Below are positions 53,727 to 62,464 of a stretch of 64,000 bases of DNA, one piece after another (position 1 is the first letter of the stretch; each line of letters begins with the position of its first letter). This DNA comes from Ignavibacteria bacterium. GTDB taxonomy: Bacteria > Bacteroidota > Ignavibacteria > Ignavibacteriales > Melioribacteraceae. The notes below the pieces were generated by a model that was not told the DNA's origin, made no database searches, and saw only the letters and a program-made list of their open reading frames with translations. Both the position numbers and the translations under genes were made by a program. The DNA lies in contig WPAE01000016.1 in assembly GCA_009773205.1 (NCBI GenBank), positions 1 to 64,000 on the forward strand, in the 5' to 3' direction.

Positions 53727-53922
53727 GATTAATGAGCCTACTCTAAAAAGCCACGATCATTATAAAAAACGTTATTTTCGACTTACCCGCCCAACCCTCC
53801 ATAAAACGGCGGGCGGGCAAGATGGCGGACAAGCCCGCCTGCCTCATCAGCTAATCTTGGCAGGCAGGAAATCGTAACCAGAAACTGTCAAAATGACCTT
53901 TCTAGATTCGGCTCATTAATCA
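53727..53922 (-). mobile_element. MITE-like element with 12-bp terminal inverted repeats (copy 2)
   Basis: Exactly inverted ends GATTAATGAGCC and GGCTCATTAATC enclose 196 bp without an ORF. The interior carries GC-rich words (GGCGGGCGGGCAAGATGG, GGCAGGCAGG) shared with the copies at 17.8 and 60.6 kb. Orientation is given so that the AGAGTAGGCTCAT end is the right-hand end; here that end faces the mscS start. There is no transposase, so it would be non-autonomous. Confidence 0.8.
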
Positions 53923-53978
53923 AGTAGTGTCAACAGCTTTTTCAGTTTTGTTATCTTTGCAATAATAAAGGAAAGACT

Positions 53979-54869
53979 ATGACCGAGAATAAAAATATTT
54001 TTGCTTATTTGGCTTTATTTTCTATTTACATTATTTGGGGAACAACTTACTTAGCAATTAAAATTGGTGTGCAGGAGCTTCCGCCAGCTTTGTTTACCGG
54101 ATTAAGATGGCTTGCTGCCGGACCTCTTTTAATGGGAATACTTTTACTTCGCAAATACAAATTGCCTAACAAGCAAGATTGGATTCATTTAGGAATAAGC
54201 GGTTTACTTTTAATTGGCGGCGGTAATGGATTAGTAGTTTTTGCCGAACAATGGGTGCCAAGCGGTTTAACTGCTTTACTAATAACAACTGTTCCTTTTT
54301 GGATTGTTGGGATTGAAGCTCTTCTTCCTAATGGGAAGAAAATAAACATATTTGTTGCGCTTGGCTTAATTTTAGGTTTAGCAGGAACTGCAATGATCTT
54401 CGGCGGAGATTTTCACAAACTATTCGAGCCTTCTTATTTACGAGGCGTTATTGGTTTAATGGTTGCTGTAGCAAGCTGGTCTGTTGGTACTATTTATTCT
54501 AAATACAAAAAAGTTTCTGTTCATCCGTTAATGGGTGCAGCGGGACAAATGATATTTGCCGGAGTTGTAATTACGATATTCGGTTTACTGATAGGTGAAA
54601 GCAGACATTTTCATTTTACTAATTCCAGCTTACTTGCCTATTTATACTTAGTTATTTTTGGTTCTTTGCTTGGTTATGGATCTTATATTTATGCAATAGC
54701 ACATTTGCCGGTTTCGCTTGTTTCAACTTATGCTTATGTAAACCCAATTATTGCCTTGTTTCTTGGCTGGCTTATTTTAAATGAGCCAATAACAATATGG
54801 ATTGTAGCAGCCTCGGCAGTAATATTAGTAGGAGTAACTTTTGTAAAGAAGGGAAGCGAGCAGAAATAA
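53979..54869 (+). CDS. EamA/DMT-superfamily transporter
   Basis: 296-aa inner-membrane transporter with ten helices in two EamA halves. IYIIWGTTYLAIKIGVQELPP at the N-terminus and LRWLAAGPLLMG, then PVSLVSTYAYVNPIIALFLGW and NEPITIWIVAASAVIL in the second half, are typical of YedA/RhaT-type metabolite exporters. The substrate is unknown. An AAGGAAAGA site precedes the ATG. Confidence 0.92.
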   Translation: MTENKNIFAYLALFSIYIIWGTTYLAIKIGVQELPPALFTGLRWLAAGPLLMGILLLRKYKLPNKQDWIHLGISGLLLIGGGNGLVVFAEQWVPSGLTALLITTVPFWIVGIEALLPNGKKINIFVALGLILGLAGTAMIFGGDFHKLFEPSYLRGVIGLMVAVASWSVGTIYSKYKKVSVHPLMGAAGQMIFAGVVITIFGLLIGESRHFHFTNSSLLAYLYLVIFGSLLGYGSYIYAIAHLPVSLVSTYAYVNPIIALFLGWLILNEPITIWIVAASAVILVGVTFVKKGSEQK

Positions 54870-54889
54870 TCTGCCCGCTTTCAAGCATA

Positions 54890-55318
54890 CTAATTCATAT
54901 TAAAAAGTAAGAGCCCTTTTTCTGTTTTTATAAATGAAAACTCAGTAACTAACTTCTGATCTCCGCTTACAAAACTAACATCAATTGTTTGAATTTCTTT
55001 ATCGCCATCTTGTTTAACAACTGGCGTACTAAAATCGTATTTTGACGATAGCTCGATCAAAGCAGAAATCTTTTTGCATATTCTTTTCACTTGTGCAATT
55101 TCATCTTTATTTGCCGCATTAAAAGATTCCATTTGAATGCGTGCTTTATCTTCGCCATCATAGGCAATTAACTCTGCCGCCTTTTCAAAGGATTTTGCTT
55201 TGCTAAACTCAAACAAGTTTTTCAAATTGGTAGTAACATCGCTCACTTGTGCGAATGCTAAGTTGCTTGATAAACCAATTAGAAACACAAACACAAACCA
55301 ATATTTTATTCTATTCAT
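54890..55318 (-). CDS. secreted protein of unknown function
   Basis: 142 aa with a clear signal peptide (KYWFVFVFLIGLSSNLAFAQ). The mature part is a small alpha+beta domain (LFEFSKAKSFEKAAELIAYDGEDKAR ... EIQTIDVSFVSGDQKLVTEFSFIKTEKGLLLFNM) that resembles NTF2-like lipoprotein folds (DUF4878 type). No motif proves it. Good AAGGAGA ribosome site. Confidence 0.7.
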   Translation of the reverse strand: MNRIKYWFVFVFLIGLSSNLAFAQVSDVTTNLKNLFEFSKAKSFEKAAELIAYDGEDKARIQMESFNAANKDEIAQVKRICKKISALIELSSKYDFSTPVVKQDGDKEIQTIDVSFVSGDQKLVTEFSFIKTEKGLLLFNMN

Positions 55319-55407
55319 TTTTGTCTCCTTAATCGCTTTGTTGTTTCTTAGAAAAATCTAACTTCACTTTTGTTCCACAGTTAAAAATGGTTGTGATTTT
55401 AACAACA

Positions 55408-56181
55408 TCAATAAGTGAAATGTTTTATCTGCTCACCTTTGTCGTCAATTTCCGTCATAGCTTCAATACCAATTTGCAAATGAAGATCAACAAATTTTTG
55501 AGTTACTTTTTGATCGGATTCTTCAGTTTTAACGCCTTCTGGAATCATTGGTAAATCGGAAACAAGAAGCAATGCCCCGCGTGCAATCTGGTTAGCATAA
55601 CCAACTATAAACATTGTAGCAGTTTCCATATCAATACCAATTGCTCCAATTTTGTTTAAGTATTTTTTGAATTCATTATCCCATTCCCAAACGCGGCGGT
55701 TTGTAGTATAAATTACTCCCGTTCTGTACTCGGTTTCTTTTTCAATAATCTTTTCTGAAACAAATTTGTGCAGTTTGAAAGAAGGAAGAGCAGGCACTTC
55801 CGGCGGAAAATAATCATTGCTTGTTCCTTCTCCGCGTATAGCAGCAGTTGGTAAAATAAAATGTCCAATTTCTGTAGAGTCTTTTAGCCCGCCGCATTTA
55901 CCTAAGAACAAAACTCCTTTTGGCTGTCTTGCGCTCAGTAAATCCATTATTGTAGCGGCGTTAGCAGAGCCAATACCAAAATTAATAATCGAAAGCCCGC
56001 TGCTGTTTGTCGCTGTTTTCATTGGTCTTCCTTCGCCTTTTATATCGCATCCAAACTGATTGGCAAACTTTGCAACATAATTTTGGAAATTAGTAAGCAG
56101 CATATAATCGCCAAACTCATCAATTTGAGCGCCTGTATAACGCGGGAGCCAATTTTTTGCAATTTCTAATTTTGTTTTCAT
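55408..56181 (-). CDS. amn: AMP nucleosidase, short form
   Basis: Purine salvage enzyme of the PNP/UDP phosphorylase superfamily, 257 aa. The short form common in Bacteroidota opens KNWLPRYTGAQIDEFGDYMLLTNFQNYV. Nucleosidase motifs follow: IINFGIGSANAATIMDLL, VLFLGKCGGLKDS, GIDMETATMFIVGYAN and LLLVSDLPMIPEG. It is 1 nt downstream of the PAP2 gene on the same strand. Confidence 0.92.
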   Translation of the reverse strand: MKTKLEIAKNWLPRYTGAQIDEFGDYMLLTNFQNYVAKFANQFGCDIKGEGRPMKTATNSSGLSIINFGIGSANAATIMDLLSARQPKGVLFLGKCGGLKDSTEIGHFILPTAAIRGEGTSNDYFPPEVPALPSFKLHKFVSEKIIEKETEYRTGVIYTTNRRVWEWDNEFKKYLNKIGAIGIDMETATMFIVGYANQIARGALLLVSDLPMIPEGVKTEESDQKVTQKFVDLHLQIGIEAMTEIDDKGEQIKHFTY

Positions 56182-56182
56182 G

Positions 56183-56773
56183 TTATTTAAACTCTATTCT
56201 CTGATATTTATCTGTAATATGTGTTTTCTTTTCGGTGAAAAAGGAATTTATTTTTAAAGTTAGCCATCCAAAAAAATAACCTAAAGCAGAGCCAATCAAA
56301 GCACCTGCAACAACATCGCTCGGATAATGAACTCCAACGTATGGGCGAGAAAAAGCTTGTAATACTGCAACAGTAAAAAACCAAAACCTATATTTAGGAA
56401 AAATCATCGTAAAAAATAGTGCGGCAGCAAAATTATTTACGGCGTGAGAAGATGGAAATGAAAACGATTCTGTACAAGTAACCAGAATATTTACATGCTC
56501 CAGCACATTACACGGTCTTACTCTCTCGAACAAACTTTTAAGTAGCGAGCTGCTAATCTGATCGCTTGCGGTTATTAGAAGCGCAAGCATAACTGCGGCT
56601 ATTCTTCCTAACCTTCCTCCTTTGATAAGCAGTAACAGAAACAAAATAAAATAAGTAATTAACCAGTTTTTAGGTTCAGTTAAGAAAGGAAAAATTTTAT
56701 CAAAAGCAGGATTTGATAACGTATCGTTAATAAAGTAGAAGATTGTAACATCAAGTTGATAAAGGAAATCCAA
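56183..56773 (-). CDS. PAP2-family membrane phosphatase
   Basis: 196-aa integral membrane phosphatase, probably for undecaprenyl pyrophosphate or phosphatidate. The tripartite signature is complete: KSLFERVRPCNV, SFPSSHAVNNFAAAL and RPYVGVHYPSDVVAGALIG. About five helices. Directly followed by amn with a 1-nt gap. Confidence 0.94.
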   Translation of the reverse strand: MDFLYQLDVTIFYFINDTLSNPAFDKIFPFLTEPKNWLITYFILFLLLLIKGGRLGRIAAVMLALLITASDQISSSLLKSLFERVRPCNVLEHVNILVTCTESFSFPSSHAVNNFAAALFFTMIFPKYRFWFFTVAVLQAFSRPYVGVHYPSDVVAGALIGSALGYFFGWLTLKINSFFTEKKTHITDKYQRIEFK

Positions 56774-56929
56774 ATAACCTCTTTGTGGCTTTAATTGATA
56801 TTTGATTCAAATTTCTTTATCTAAGCTCGGAAAAATTTACAATATTAGCGAGTACTTTTTTAGCATAAATTGCTCTAAATTAAAACTACAAATTTTCGAT
56901 TATTAACCGATTATTAGCAAAAAGAATAA

Positions 56930-59182
56930 GTGGCTCTTCAAAAAACTAAAAATAGTGCAGAAATTAGAAAATATGCTTTCTTTGCGGAAGAGAGCAAGAA
57001 ATCTTTGCTTGCTCCTTTTCAGGCTTTAGCAAAGTTTACTTCTGTTGCCGGTCTAATAGCTATGGTTTTTGAAATACGCCACTTTACGCAATTTCAAAAT
57101 GATAAGTGGATGGGACCATGGATTTACGGTAACAGGCTTTCAGCTATTCTTATCGCATTTATTCTTCTAATTTTCTCTTATACTAAATTTGGCAAAAAGC
57201 ATCCGGTTGTTTTAGTTCATATTTTGCTTTTGGCTATTGTTAGCTCTTTTGGTTTGATGATCTATTTAATTCCCGAAACAATCATATTTAATTCTCAACT
57301 CATTAGTTTAATAATTTTTGTTGCAGCGTTATTTCTTAGCTGGGATGTTGCAAATCAAATTATTGTAGCTATTTATTACAACTTAGTTTTTGCCGTATCA
57401 ATTTTAATGAGCACTAGAGAGATATTTATAATGCCTAACATGGTGGAATCTGTTGTGCTTGTTATTACAATAAGCGTTCTGGCAATAGTTGCAAGTTATA
57501 TTAATTACAAACTCCGCCACGAAGCAGTAATCAAAAATTTTGAAATATCTATATCCGAGAAAAAGTATAGAACTTTGGTGGAAAACTCTGCAGAAGGGAT
57601 ATTTCAATTTAATTCGGAAGGAAGATTTTTAACTGTAAATCCTACTTTAGTTAAGCTGCTTGGCTTTTCTGCTGAAGATGAAATTAAAAATTTTTCTCTT
57701 AAAAAAGATTTATTCAAGCGAAGCGGCGATTGGGAACTTCTAAACAAACTTTTAGAAAAACAGGGCAAAGTCCGCAACTACCGCGTTCCTTTTTTGAAGA
57801 AAGATGGAAACGAAATTACAGTAAGAATGAATGTACGTATAAACGATGATGATGAGAATGTTCAAAATATTTATGAGGGAAGTCTGCATGATATTACACA
57901 GCAGGTGCATGCAGAAGTTGAAAAACAAAAAGCCCTAGATGCTTTGCGCCTGGAAAAAATGAAAGCTGATACTCTGGCTAAAAAGGCTCAGCAGGAAAGT
58001 CATTTCAAAACTAAATTTCTTGCCAGCATGAGCCACGAAGTCCGAACACCGATGAACTCTGTAATGGGATTTCTTACGCTTATAGAAAACGATTTGTTTG
58101 AAAGCAAAGAAGAACTAAAGGGATTTTCCCGCGACGCACGCTTAGCTGCAGAATCTTTGTTGGATATAATTAACAGCATTCTCGATATATCTAAGGTAGA
58201 AGCAGGTAAAATGGAGCTTGATGAAGTGGGTTTTGATGTTAGGCACGAAGTTAACAAAGCTCTTTCCATAATTGGTCAATCTGTTAAAACTAAGGGACTT
58301 AGTTTAGAAAGCCATTTAGACGAAACTATTCCAGAAACAATTTATGGAGATCCTACTCGCTTTAGACAAATTCTAATCAACCTGCTAAATAATGCTATTA
58401 AGTTTACAGATTATGGAAAAGTAGTTGTCGAGATCAAAACAAAAGCTAAGGATAGTAATTTCATAGAACTTCTAGTAACGATTTCAGATACAGGCGCAGG
58501 GATACCAAGTGATAAATTAAACCTATTGTTTGAACCGTTTACGCAGATTAAAGGAAAAAAGTCTGCCAAAGAAGGTTCCGGCTTAGGTTTAATGATAGTA
58601 AAAGAGTTTGTTCGATTAATGAATGGAGATATTAAAGTTGAAAGTAAAGTTGGTTTTGGAAGCAAGTTTATTTTTACATTGAAAATGAAATTATATCCCT
58701 CTAATTTTACTCATGTTGAAGAAGGTGGTGAATCAAAACACTTAGAGGAATCTTTAGAAATACAAGACCAGAATGCTCATAAAAAAATTATTGAAGAAGT
58801 TAAGAAGAAAAGACTTTTACTTGTAGAAGACAATCCTATCAGCCAAAACCTTGAAGCCAAAATTTTACGAGAAGTTGGCTACGAAGTTGAAGCTGTATCT
58901 TCTGGTATAGAAGCAATTGAATGTGTTAAAACAGGTTCGTTTAATTTAGTGTTGATGGATGTTGAAATGACAGAGATGGATGGGATTACTGCTACACAGA
59001 AAATTAGAGAGCTACCTGCTCCATATTCCAAAATTCCAATAATTGCTGTTACAGCTCGCTCAAGCATGAAAGACCGCGAACGCTGCTTAAACTCTGGTAT
59101 GGATGATTATATTGCCAAACCAATAAACATACACTTCTTAAAAATTACTATTGATCAGTGGCTTAACGCTAAACATCAATAA
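56930..59182 (+). CDS. hybrid sensor histidine kinase / response regulator
   Basis: 750 aa. Six membrane helices (about 35-195), a PAS domain (YRTLVENSAEGIFQFNSEGR, about 213-330), a short coiled coil, HisKA (KFLASMSHEVRTPMNSVMGF), HATPase (NLLNNAIKFT, DTGAGIP, GSGLGLMIVK) and a C-terminal receiver (LLLVEDNPISQNLEAK, phosphoacceptor in LVLMDVEMTEMDG, Lys in YIAKPI). The start is GTG 56930 with no obvious ribosome site. No HPt or output protein is adjacent. Confidence 0.93.
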   Translation: MALQKTKNSAEIRKYAFFAEESKKSLLAPFQALAKFTSVAGLIAMVFEIRHFTQFQNDKWMGPWIYGNRLSAILIAFILLIFSYTKFGKKHPVVLVHILLLAIVSSFGLMIYLIPETIIFNSQLISLIIFVAALFLSWDVANQIIVAIYYNLVFAVSILMSTREIFIMPNMVESVVLVITISVLAIVASYINYKLRHEAVIKNFEISISEKKYRTLVENSAEGIFQFNSEGRFLTVNPTLVKLLGFSAEDEIKNFSLKKDLFKRSGDWELLNKLLEKQGKVRNYRVPFLKKDGNEITVRMNVRINDDDENVQNIYEGSLHDITQQVHAEVEKQKALDALRLEKMKADTLAKKAQQESHFKTKFLASMSHEVRTPMNSVMGFLTLIENDLFESKEELKGFSRDARLAAESLLDIINSILDISKVEAGKMELDEVGFDVRHEVNKALSIIGQSVKTKGLSLESHLDETIPETIYGDPTRFRQILINLLNNAIKFTDYGKVVVEIKTKAKDSNFIELLVTISDTGAGIPSDKLNLLFEPFTQIKGKKSAKEGSGLGLMIVKEFVRLMNGDIKVESKVGFGSKFIFTLKMKLYPSNFTHVEEGGESKHLEESLEIQDQNAHKKIIEEVKKKRLLLVEDNPISQNLEAKILREVGYEVEAVSSGIEAIECVKTGSFNLVLMDVEMTEMDGITATQKIRELPAPYSKIPIIAVTARSSMKDRERCLNSGMDDYIAKPINIHFLKITIDQWLNAKHQ

Positions 59183-59249
59183 TGGCATTTTTTCTCCCAG
59201 CTTCTTTTTGATAAATTAGAGTACACTATAATCAAAAAAAAGGTGAAAG

Positions 59250-60467
59250 ATGCATTCAAATGATTTTATTGAATTAGAAGAAAAGTATGGAGCTCACAAC
59301 TATCATCCGCTACCGGTTGTGTTAGCCAAAGGGGAAGGTATTTATTTATGGGATGTTGAAGGGAATAAATATTACGATTTTCTTTCGGCATACTCGGCAG
59401 TAAACCAAGGACATTGCCATCCCAAAATTATTAATGTGTTGATCGAACAAGCTAAAACTCTCACACTAACTTCGAGAGCATTTTACAATAACTGCCTTGG
59501 ACCTTATGAAAAATACATTACAGAATATTTTGGGTACGATAAAATGCTCCCTATGAATTCTGGAGCAGAAGCTGATGAAACAGCTCTCAAACTTTGCAGA
59601 AAATGGGCTTATGAGAAAAAGGGTATTCCCGAAAACGAAGCAAAAATAATTGTATGCCTTGGCAATTTTCATGGAAGAACTATAACTGTAATTTCTATGT
59701 CGAACGATCCAGATTCTTATAAAGGTTTTGGTCCTTTCACACCGGGTTTTGTAAAAATTCCTTACAATGATTTAACTGAGCTTGAGAAAGCTTTGGAAGA
59801 TCCTACAGTTGCCGGATTTTTAGTAGAGCCGATTCAAGGGGAAGCAGGTGTAATGGTACCTGATGAAGGATATTTGAAAAAAGCTTACGAGATGTGCAAA
59901 GCAAAAAATGTTTTGTTCATTGCAGATGAAGTTCAAACCGGGTTATGCAGAACTGGAAAAATGCTTGCATGCGATCATGAAGAGATAAAGCCGGATATTG
60001 TAATTTTAGGAAAGGCATTAAGCGGCGGAACAATGCCTATTAGCGCAGTGCTTGCAGATGATGAAGTTATGCTGGTTATCAAACCTGGTGAGCATGGCTC
60101 TACATTCGGCGGTAATCCGCTTGCCTCTAAAGTAGCTGTTGCATCGCTCGAAGTTTTAAAAGAAGAAAATCTTGCGGATAACGCCGAAAATATGGGCAAA
60201 ATTTTTAGAGAAGAAGTTGGTAAGATTAAATCGGAAATGATTGAGCTGATTAGAGGAAAAGGTTTACTTAATGGAATTGTAATTAAACCAAAGAATGGAA
60301 AAGAAGCGTGGGATGTATGCGTTAAGATGAAAGAGAATGGATTACTTGCCAAACCAACTCATAAACACATAATTCGTTTTGCACCGCCTCTTGTTATAAA
60401 CGAAGAGCAAATTAGAGAAGCTGTTAAGATTATTGAGAAATCACTTAAACAAGTAGAAGAATCTTAA
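59250..60467 (+). CDS. rocD: ornithine--oxo-acid aminotransferase
   Basis: PLP enzyme converting ornithine and 2-oxoglutarate to glutamate semialdehyde. RocD-type start [21 protein letters not shown], substrate and cofactor motifs [62 protein letters not shown], and the PLP Lys in [12 protein letters not shown]. Length 405 aa is typical. Followed by a palindrome and a terminator. Confidence 0.95.
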   Translation: MHSNDFIELEEKYGAHNYHPLPVVLAKGEGIYLWDVEGNKYYDFLSAYSAVNQGHCHPKIINVLIEQAKTLTLTSRAFYNNCLGPYEKYITEYFGYDKMLPMNSGAEADETALKLCRKWAYEKKGIPENEAKIIVCLGNFHGRTITVISMSNDPDSYKGFGPFTPGFVKIPYNDLTELEKALEDPTVAGFLVEPIQGEAGVMVPDEGYLKKAYEMCKAKNVLFIADEVQTGLCRTGKMLACDHEEIKPDIVILGKALSGGTMPISAVLADDEVMLVIKPGEHGSTFGGNPLASKVAVASLEVLKEENLADNAENMGKIFREEVGKIKSEMIELIRGKGLLNGIVIKPKNGKEAWDVCVKMKENGLLAKPTHKHIIRFAPPLVINEEQIREAVKIIEKSLKQVEES

Positions 60468-60495
60468 CTCATTTTCTCTTTACTTTTTAACTTTG

Positions 60496-60564
60496 TTACG
60501 CAATAGAGTAATTATTTGTCATTCTGATTTCGCTTTAGCGAATGAAGAATGACAAACTGCGTAA
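60496..60564. repeat. nested palindromic repeat after rocD
   Basis: Outer arms TTACGCA/TGCGTAA and inner arms TTTGTCATTCT/AGAATGACAAA around TTTCGCTTTAGCGAA. The inner word TGTCATTCTG belongs to dispersed repeats common in related genomes. No ORF. Confidence 0.7.
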
Positions 60565-60585
60565 TGTGAGTTTCTAAATAACTTT

Positions 60586-60613
60586 ATGCCCGCAGAAAAG
60601 CGGGCATAGTTTT
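60586..60613 (+). terminator. terminator downstream of rocD
   Basis: ATGCCCGC-AGAAAA-GCGGGCAT followed by AGTTTTAG; 8-bp perfect stem. Confidence 0.75.
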
Positions 60614-60630
60614 AGAATCTTTCCAAAAGG

Positions 60631-60833
60631 CATTTATGAGCCGAATATCTAACCCACCTGCCTATTTAGACCAAACATGGCGGGCAGGAAAGGTCATTTT
60701 GACAATTTCTGGTTACGATTTCCTGCCCGCCAAGATTAGACTGATGAGGCAGGCGGGCTTGTCCGCCATCTTGCCCGCCCGCCGCAATGTTTTTTAATAA
60801 TGATCATGGGTTTTTAGAGTAGGCTCATTTATG
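60631..60833 (+). mobile_element. MITE-like element with inverted termini (copy 3)
   Basis: About 200 bp bounded by ATGAGCC on the left and GGCTCAT on the right, with looser symmetry beyond them (CATTTATGAGCC against GGCTCATTTATG). The interior shares long words with copy 2, such as GTTACGATTTCCTGCC and GGCGGGCTTGTCCGCCATC, and ends in TTTTTAGAGTAGGCTCAT as in copies 1 and 2. It has an extra GC-rich block near its left end. The right edge runs into the start codon of the LOG gene. Confidence 0.8.
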
Positions 60834-61367
60834 TATAATAACAAAAAATGTGTAACTGTATTCGGAAGTTCGATCCCTAAACAAGGCGAAGATGAATACG
60901 AAACAGCTTATAAGCTTGGAAGCATTTTTGCAAAAGCGGGATTGAATGTTTGTTCCGGCGGCTACCACGGTATTATGGATGCTGTCTCTAAAGGATGTAA
61001 AGAAAATGGAGGAGAAGCGCTTGGCGTTACATTTGATATTTACAATGCTATTCCTTCACAATATTTATCTCAAGAATTAAAATGTTACACACTTTTAGAA
61101 CGGCTCAAAAACTTAATAGAGTTTGGCGATGCGTATGTTGTTCTTCAAGGCGGTACCGGAACTCTTGTAGAGCTTGCTTTAGTTTGGGAATACATGAACA
61201 AAAATATGATTGAAGAAAAACCGTTTGCCGCTCACGGCAGTATATGGAAAGAGATTGTACCTATTGTAGAAAAACAAATTGCTAAGGAAAAAAGAAAAAA
61301 CGGTTTAGTTGATTGTTTTAATGATATTGAAATGTGTGGTGAGTTTATTATCCAACGTTTGTTATAA
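60831..61367 (+). CDS. LOG-family protein (lysine decarboxylase-like fold)
   Basis: 178-aa Rossmann-like nucleotide-binding protein. Motifs GGYHGIMDAVSKGCKENGG and QGGTGTLVELALVWEYMNK correspond to the GGxxGxM and PGGxGT signatures of LOG phosphoribohydrolases, which release bases from nucleoside monophosphates. The Pro of PGGxGT is Gln here. The ATG lies at the very end of a repeat element, and no clear ribosome site is visible. The C-terminus overlaps the convergent GT9 gene by 6 nt. Confidence 0.87.
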   Translation: MYNNKKCVTVFGSSIPKQGEDEYETAYKLGSIFAKAGLNVCSGGYHGIMDAVSKGCKENGGEALGVTFDIYNAIPSQYLSQELKCYTLLERLKNLIEFGDAYVVLQGGTGTLVELALVWEYMNKNMIEEKPFAAHGSIWKEIVPIVEKQIAKEKRKNGLVDCFNDIEMCGEFIIQRLL

Positions 61368-62417
61368 CAATCTTAATGTTTTTTCGTAAACGAGCTTTAC
61401 CGGAAGCTCTTTGATGCACTTAAACTTAATATCTTTTCTGCTGCAAGAAAGAATTTTAGGAGAATAAAAGAAACAAGGGGAACATTCCAGATTTAATGAA
61501 GCAATTTCATGGTTCGTTTTCCACGGAGAAATATATTTTTCATTTGTTGGACCTATAATAGAGACAACTTTTAACTGAAGAGCGGCGGCAATGTGCATAA
61601 GGCTTGAATCGTTGGAAACAAATATATTGCAGCGTTTCATAATTGCGGCAGTGTTGGTTAAGCTAAACGTTTGTACAGAAATTATACGGTTCGAGTTTAC
61701 AATTGAAACAATACCTTCTTTAAGATGCTCTTCTTCACCGCCGCCAAAAACTAAAATCTTTGCATTATGTTTTTCAATAAGAAGTTTTGCTAACTCTGCA
61801 AATTTTTCAACTTCCCACCGCCGTTTATCATGATTCTTTAGCGTGTTGCAGCCCGGATGAAAGCCAATTACCAAGTCATCGCTAGAAATATTTTTTTCTT
61901 TCAAAAAATCGGAAGAGTAAATTAGGTCATCTTGTTGAAAGCAAAATTTCAAAGACGGAATATTGTTGAATTGTTCTGCTAATAGCTTTTCCACCATCAT
62001 AAAGTTTGTTTCTACATTATGAGAATTATCATTCTCTTCGCATCTTATATTGTTAAGAAATCCAAAATTTAGGAAATCGCTGCGTTTGTATTTAATACCG
62101 AATCTATACTTTGCACCAATTAAAAAGCTCATCAAGTTATACTCTTTTCGGTTAGAAGGATAAACACTGAAAGTTGTATCATACTTTTTCCATAAAGAAA
62201 GTATATAGAAAAGTGATGCAGCTTTACGCGCATTCATAAAATCGAAGAAGTGAACTTGATTTAAATATGGCAGTTTGTCAAAAATATCTTTAACTCCATT
62301 GAACATAACTAATGCATCAATTTTTGCGCTGGGCATTGCTTCTCTAAGTTTTGCAAGAGCAGGCGTAAACATTAATGCATCTCCAATACCCGAAAGTGCT
62401 ATAATTAATATTTTCAT
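61362..62417 (-). CDS. glycosyltransferase family 9 (heptosyltransferase-like)
   Basis: 351-aa GT-B enzyme of the ADP-heptose:LPS heptosyltransferase family. N-terminus KILIIALSGIGDALMFTPAL, donor-site region LVIGFHPGCNTLKNHDKRRW, VFGGGEEEH and CNIFVSNDSSLMHIAAALQLKVVSIIGPT are diagnostic. It probably builds LPS core or a surface glycan. It lies downstream of the DUF2723 gene, separated by a terminator. Confidence 0.92.
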   Translation of the reverse strand: MKILIIALSGIGDALMFTPALAKLREAMPSAKIDALVMFNGVKDIFDKLPYLNQVHFFDFMNARKAASLFYILSLWKKYDTTFSVYPSNRKEYNLMSFLIGAKYRFGIKYKRSDFLNFGFLNNIRCEENDNSHNVETNFMMVEKLLAEQFNNIPSLKFCFQQDDLIYSSDFLKEKNISSDDLVIGFHPGCNTLKNHDKRRWEVEKFAELAKLLIEKHNAKILVFGGGEEEHLKEGIVSIVNSNRIISVQTFSLTNTAAIMKRCNIFVSNDSSLMHIAAALQLKVVSIIGPTNEKYISPWKTNHEIASLNLECSPCFFYSPKILSCSRKDIKFKCIKELPVKLVYEKTLRLL

Positions 62418-62433
62418 TTGTGTTTGGAATTAA

Positions 62434-62459
62434 AAACGGCAAGAATAATCTTGCCGTTT
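62434..62459 (-). terminator. terminator of the DUF2723 gene (minus strand)
   Basis: AAACGGCAAGA-ATAA-TCTTGCCGTTT, 11-bp stem; the minus strand continues TTTTTAATTCC. It starts 6 nt after the stop codon. Confidence 0.85.
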
Positions 62460-62464
62460 AATAT

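Noticed and set aside
53979-54869. Terminator overlapping the EamA stop codon (GAAGCGAGCAG / CTGCCCGCTTTC)
   Set aside because: The stem contains a mismatch and a bulge and has no T run, so it is too weak to list.
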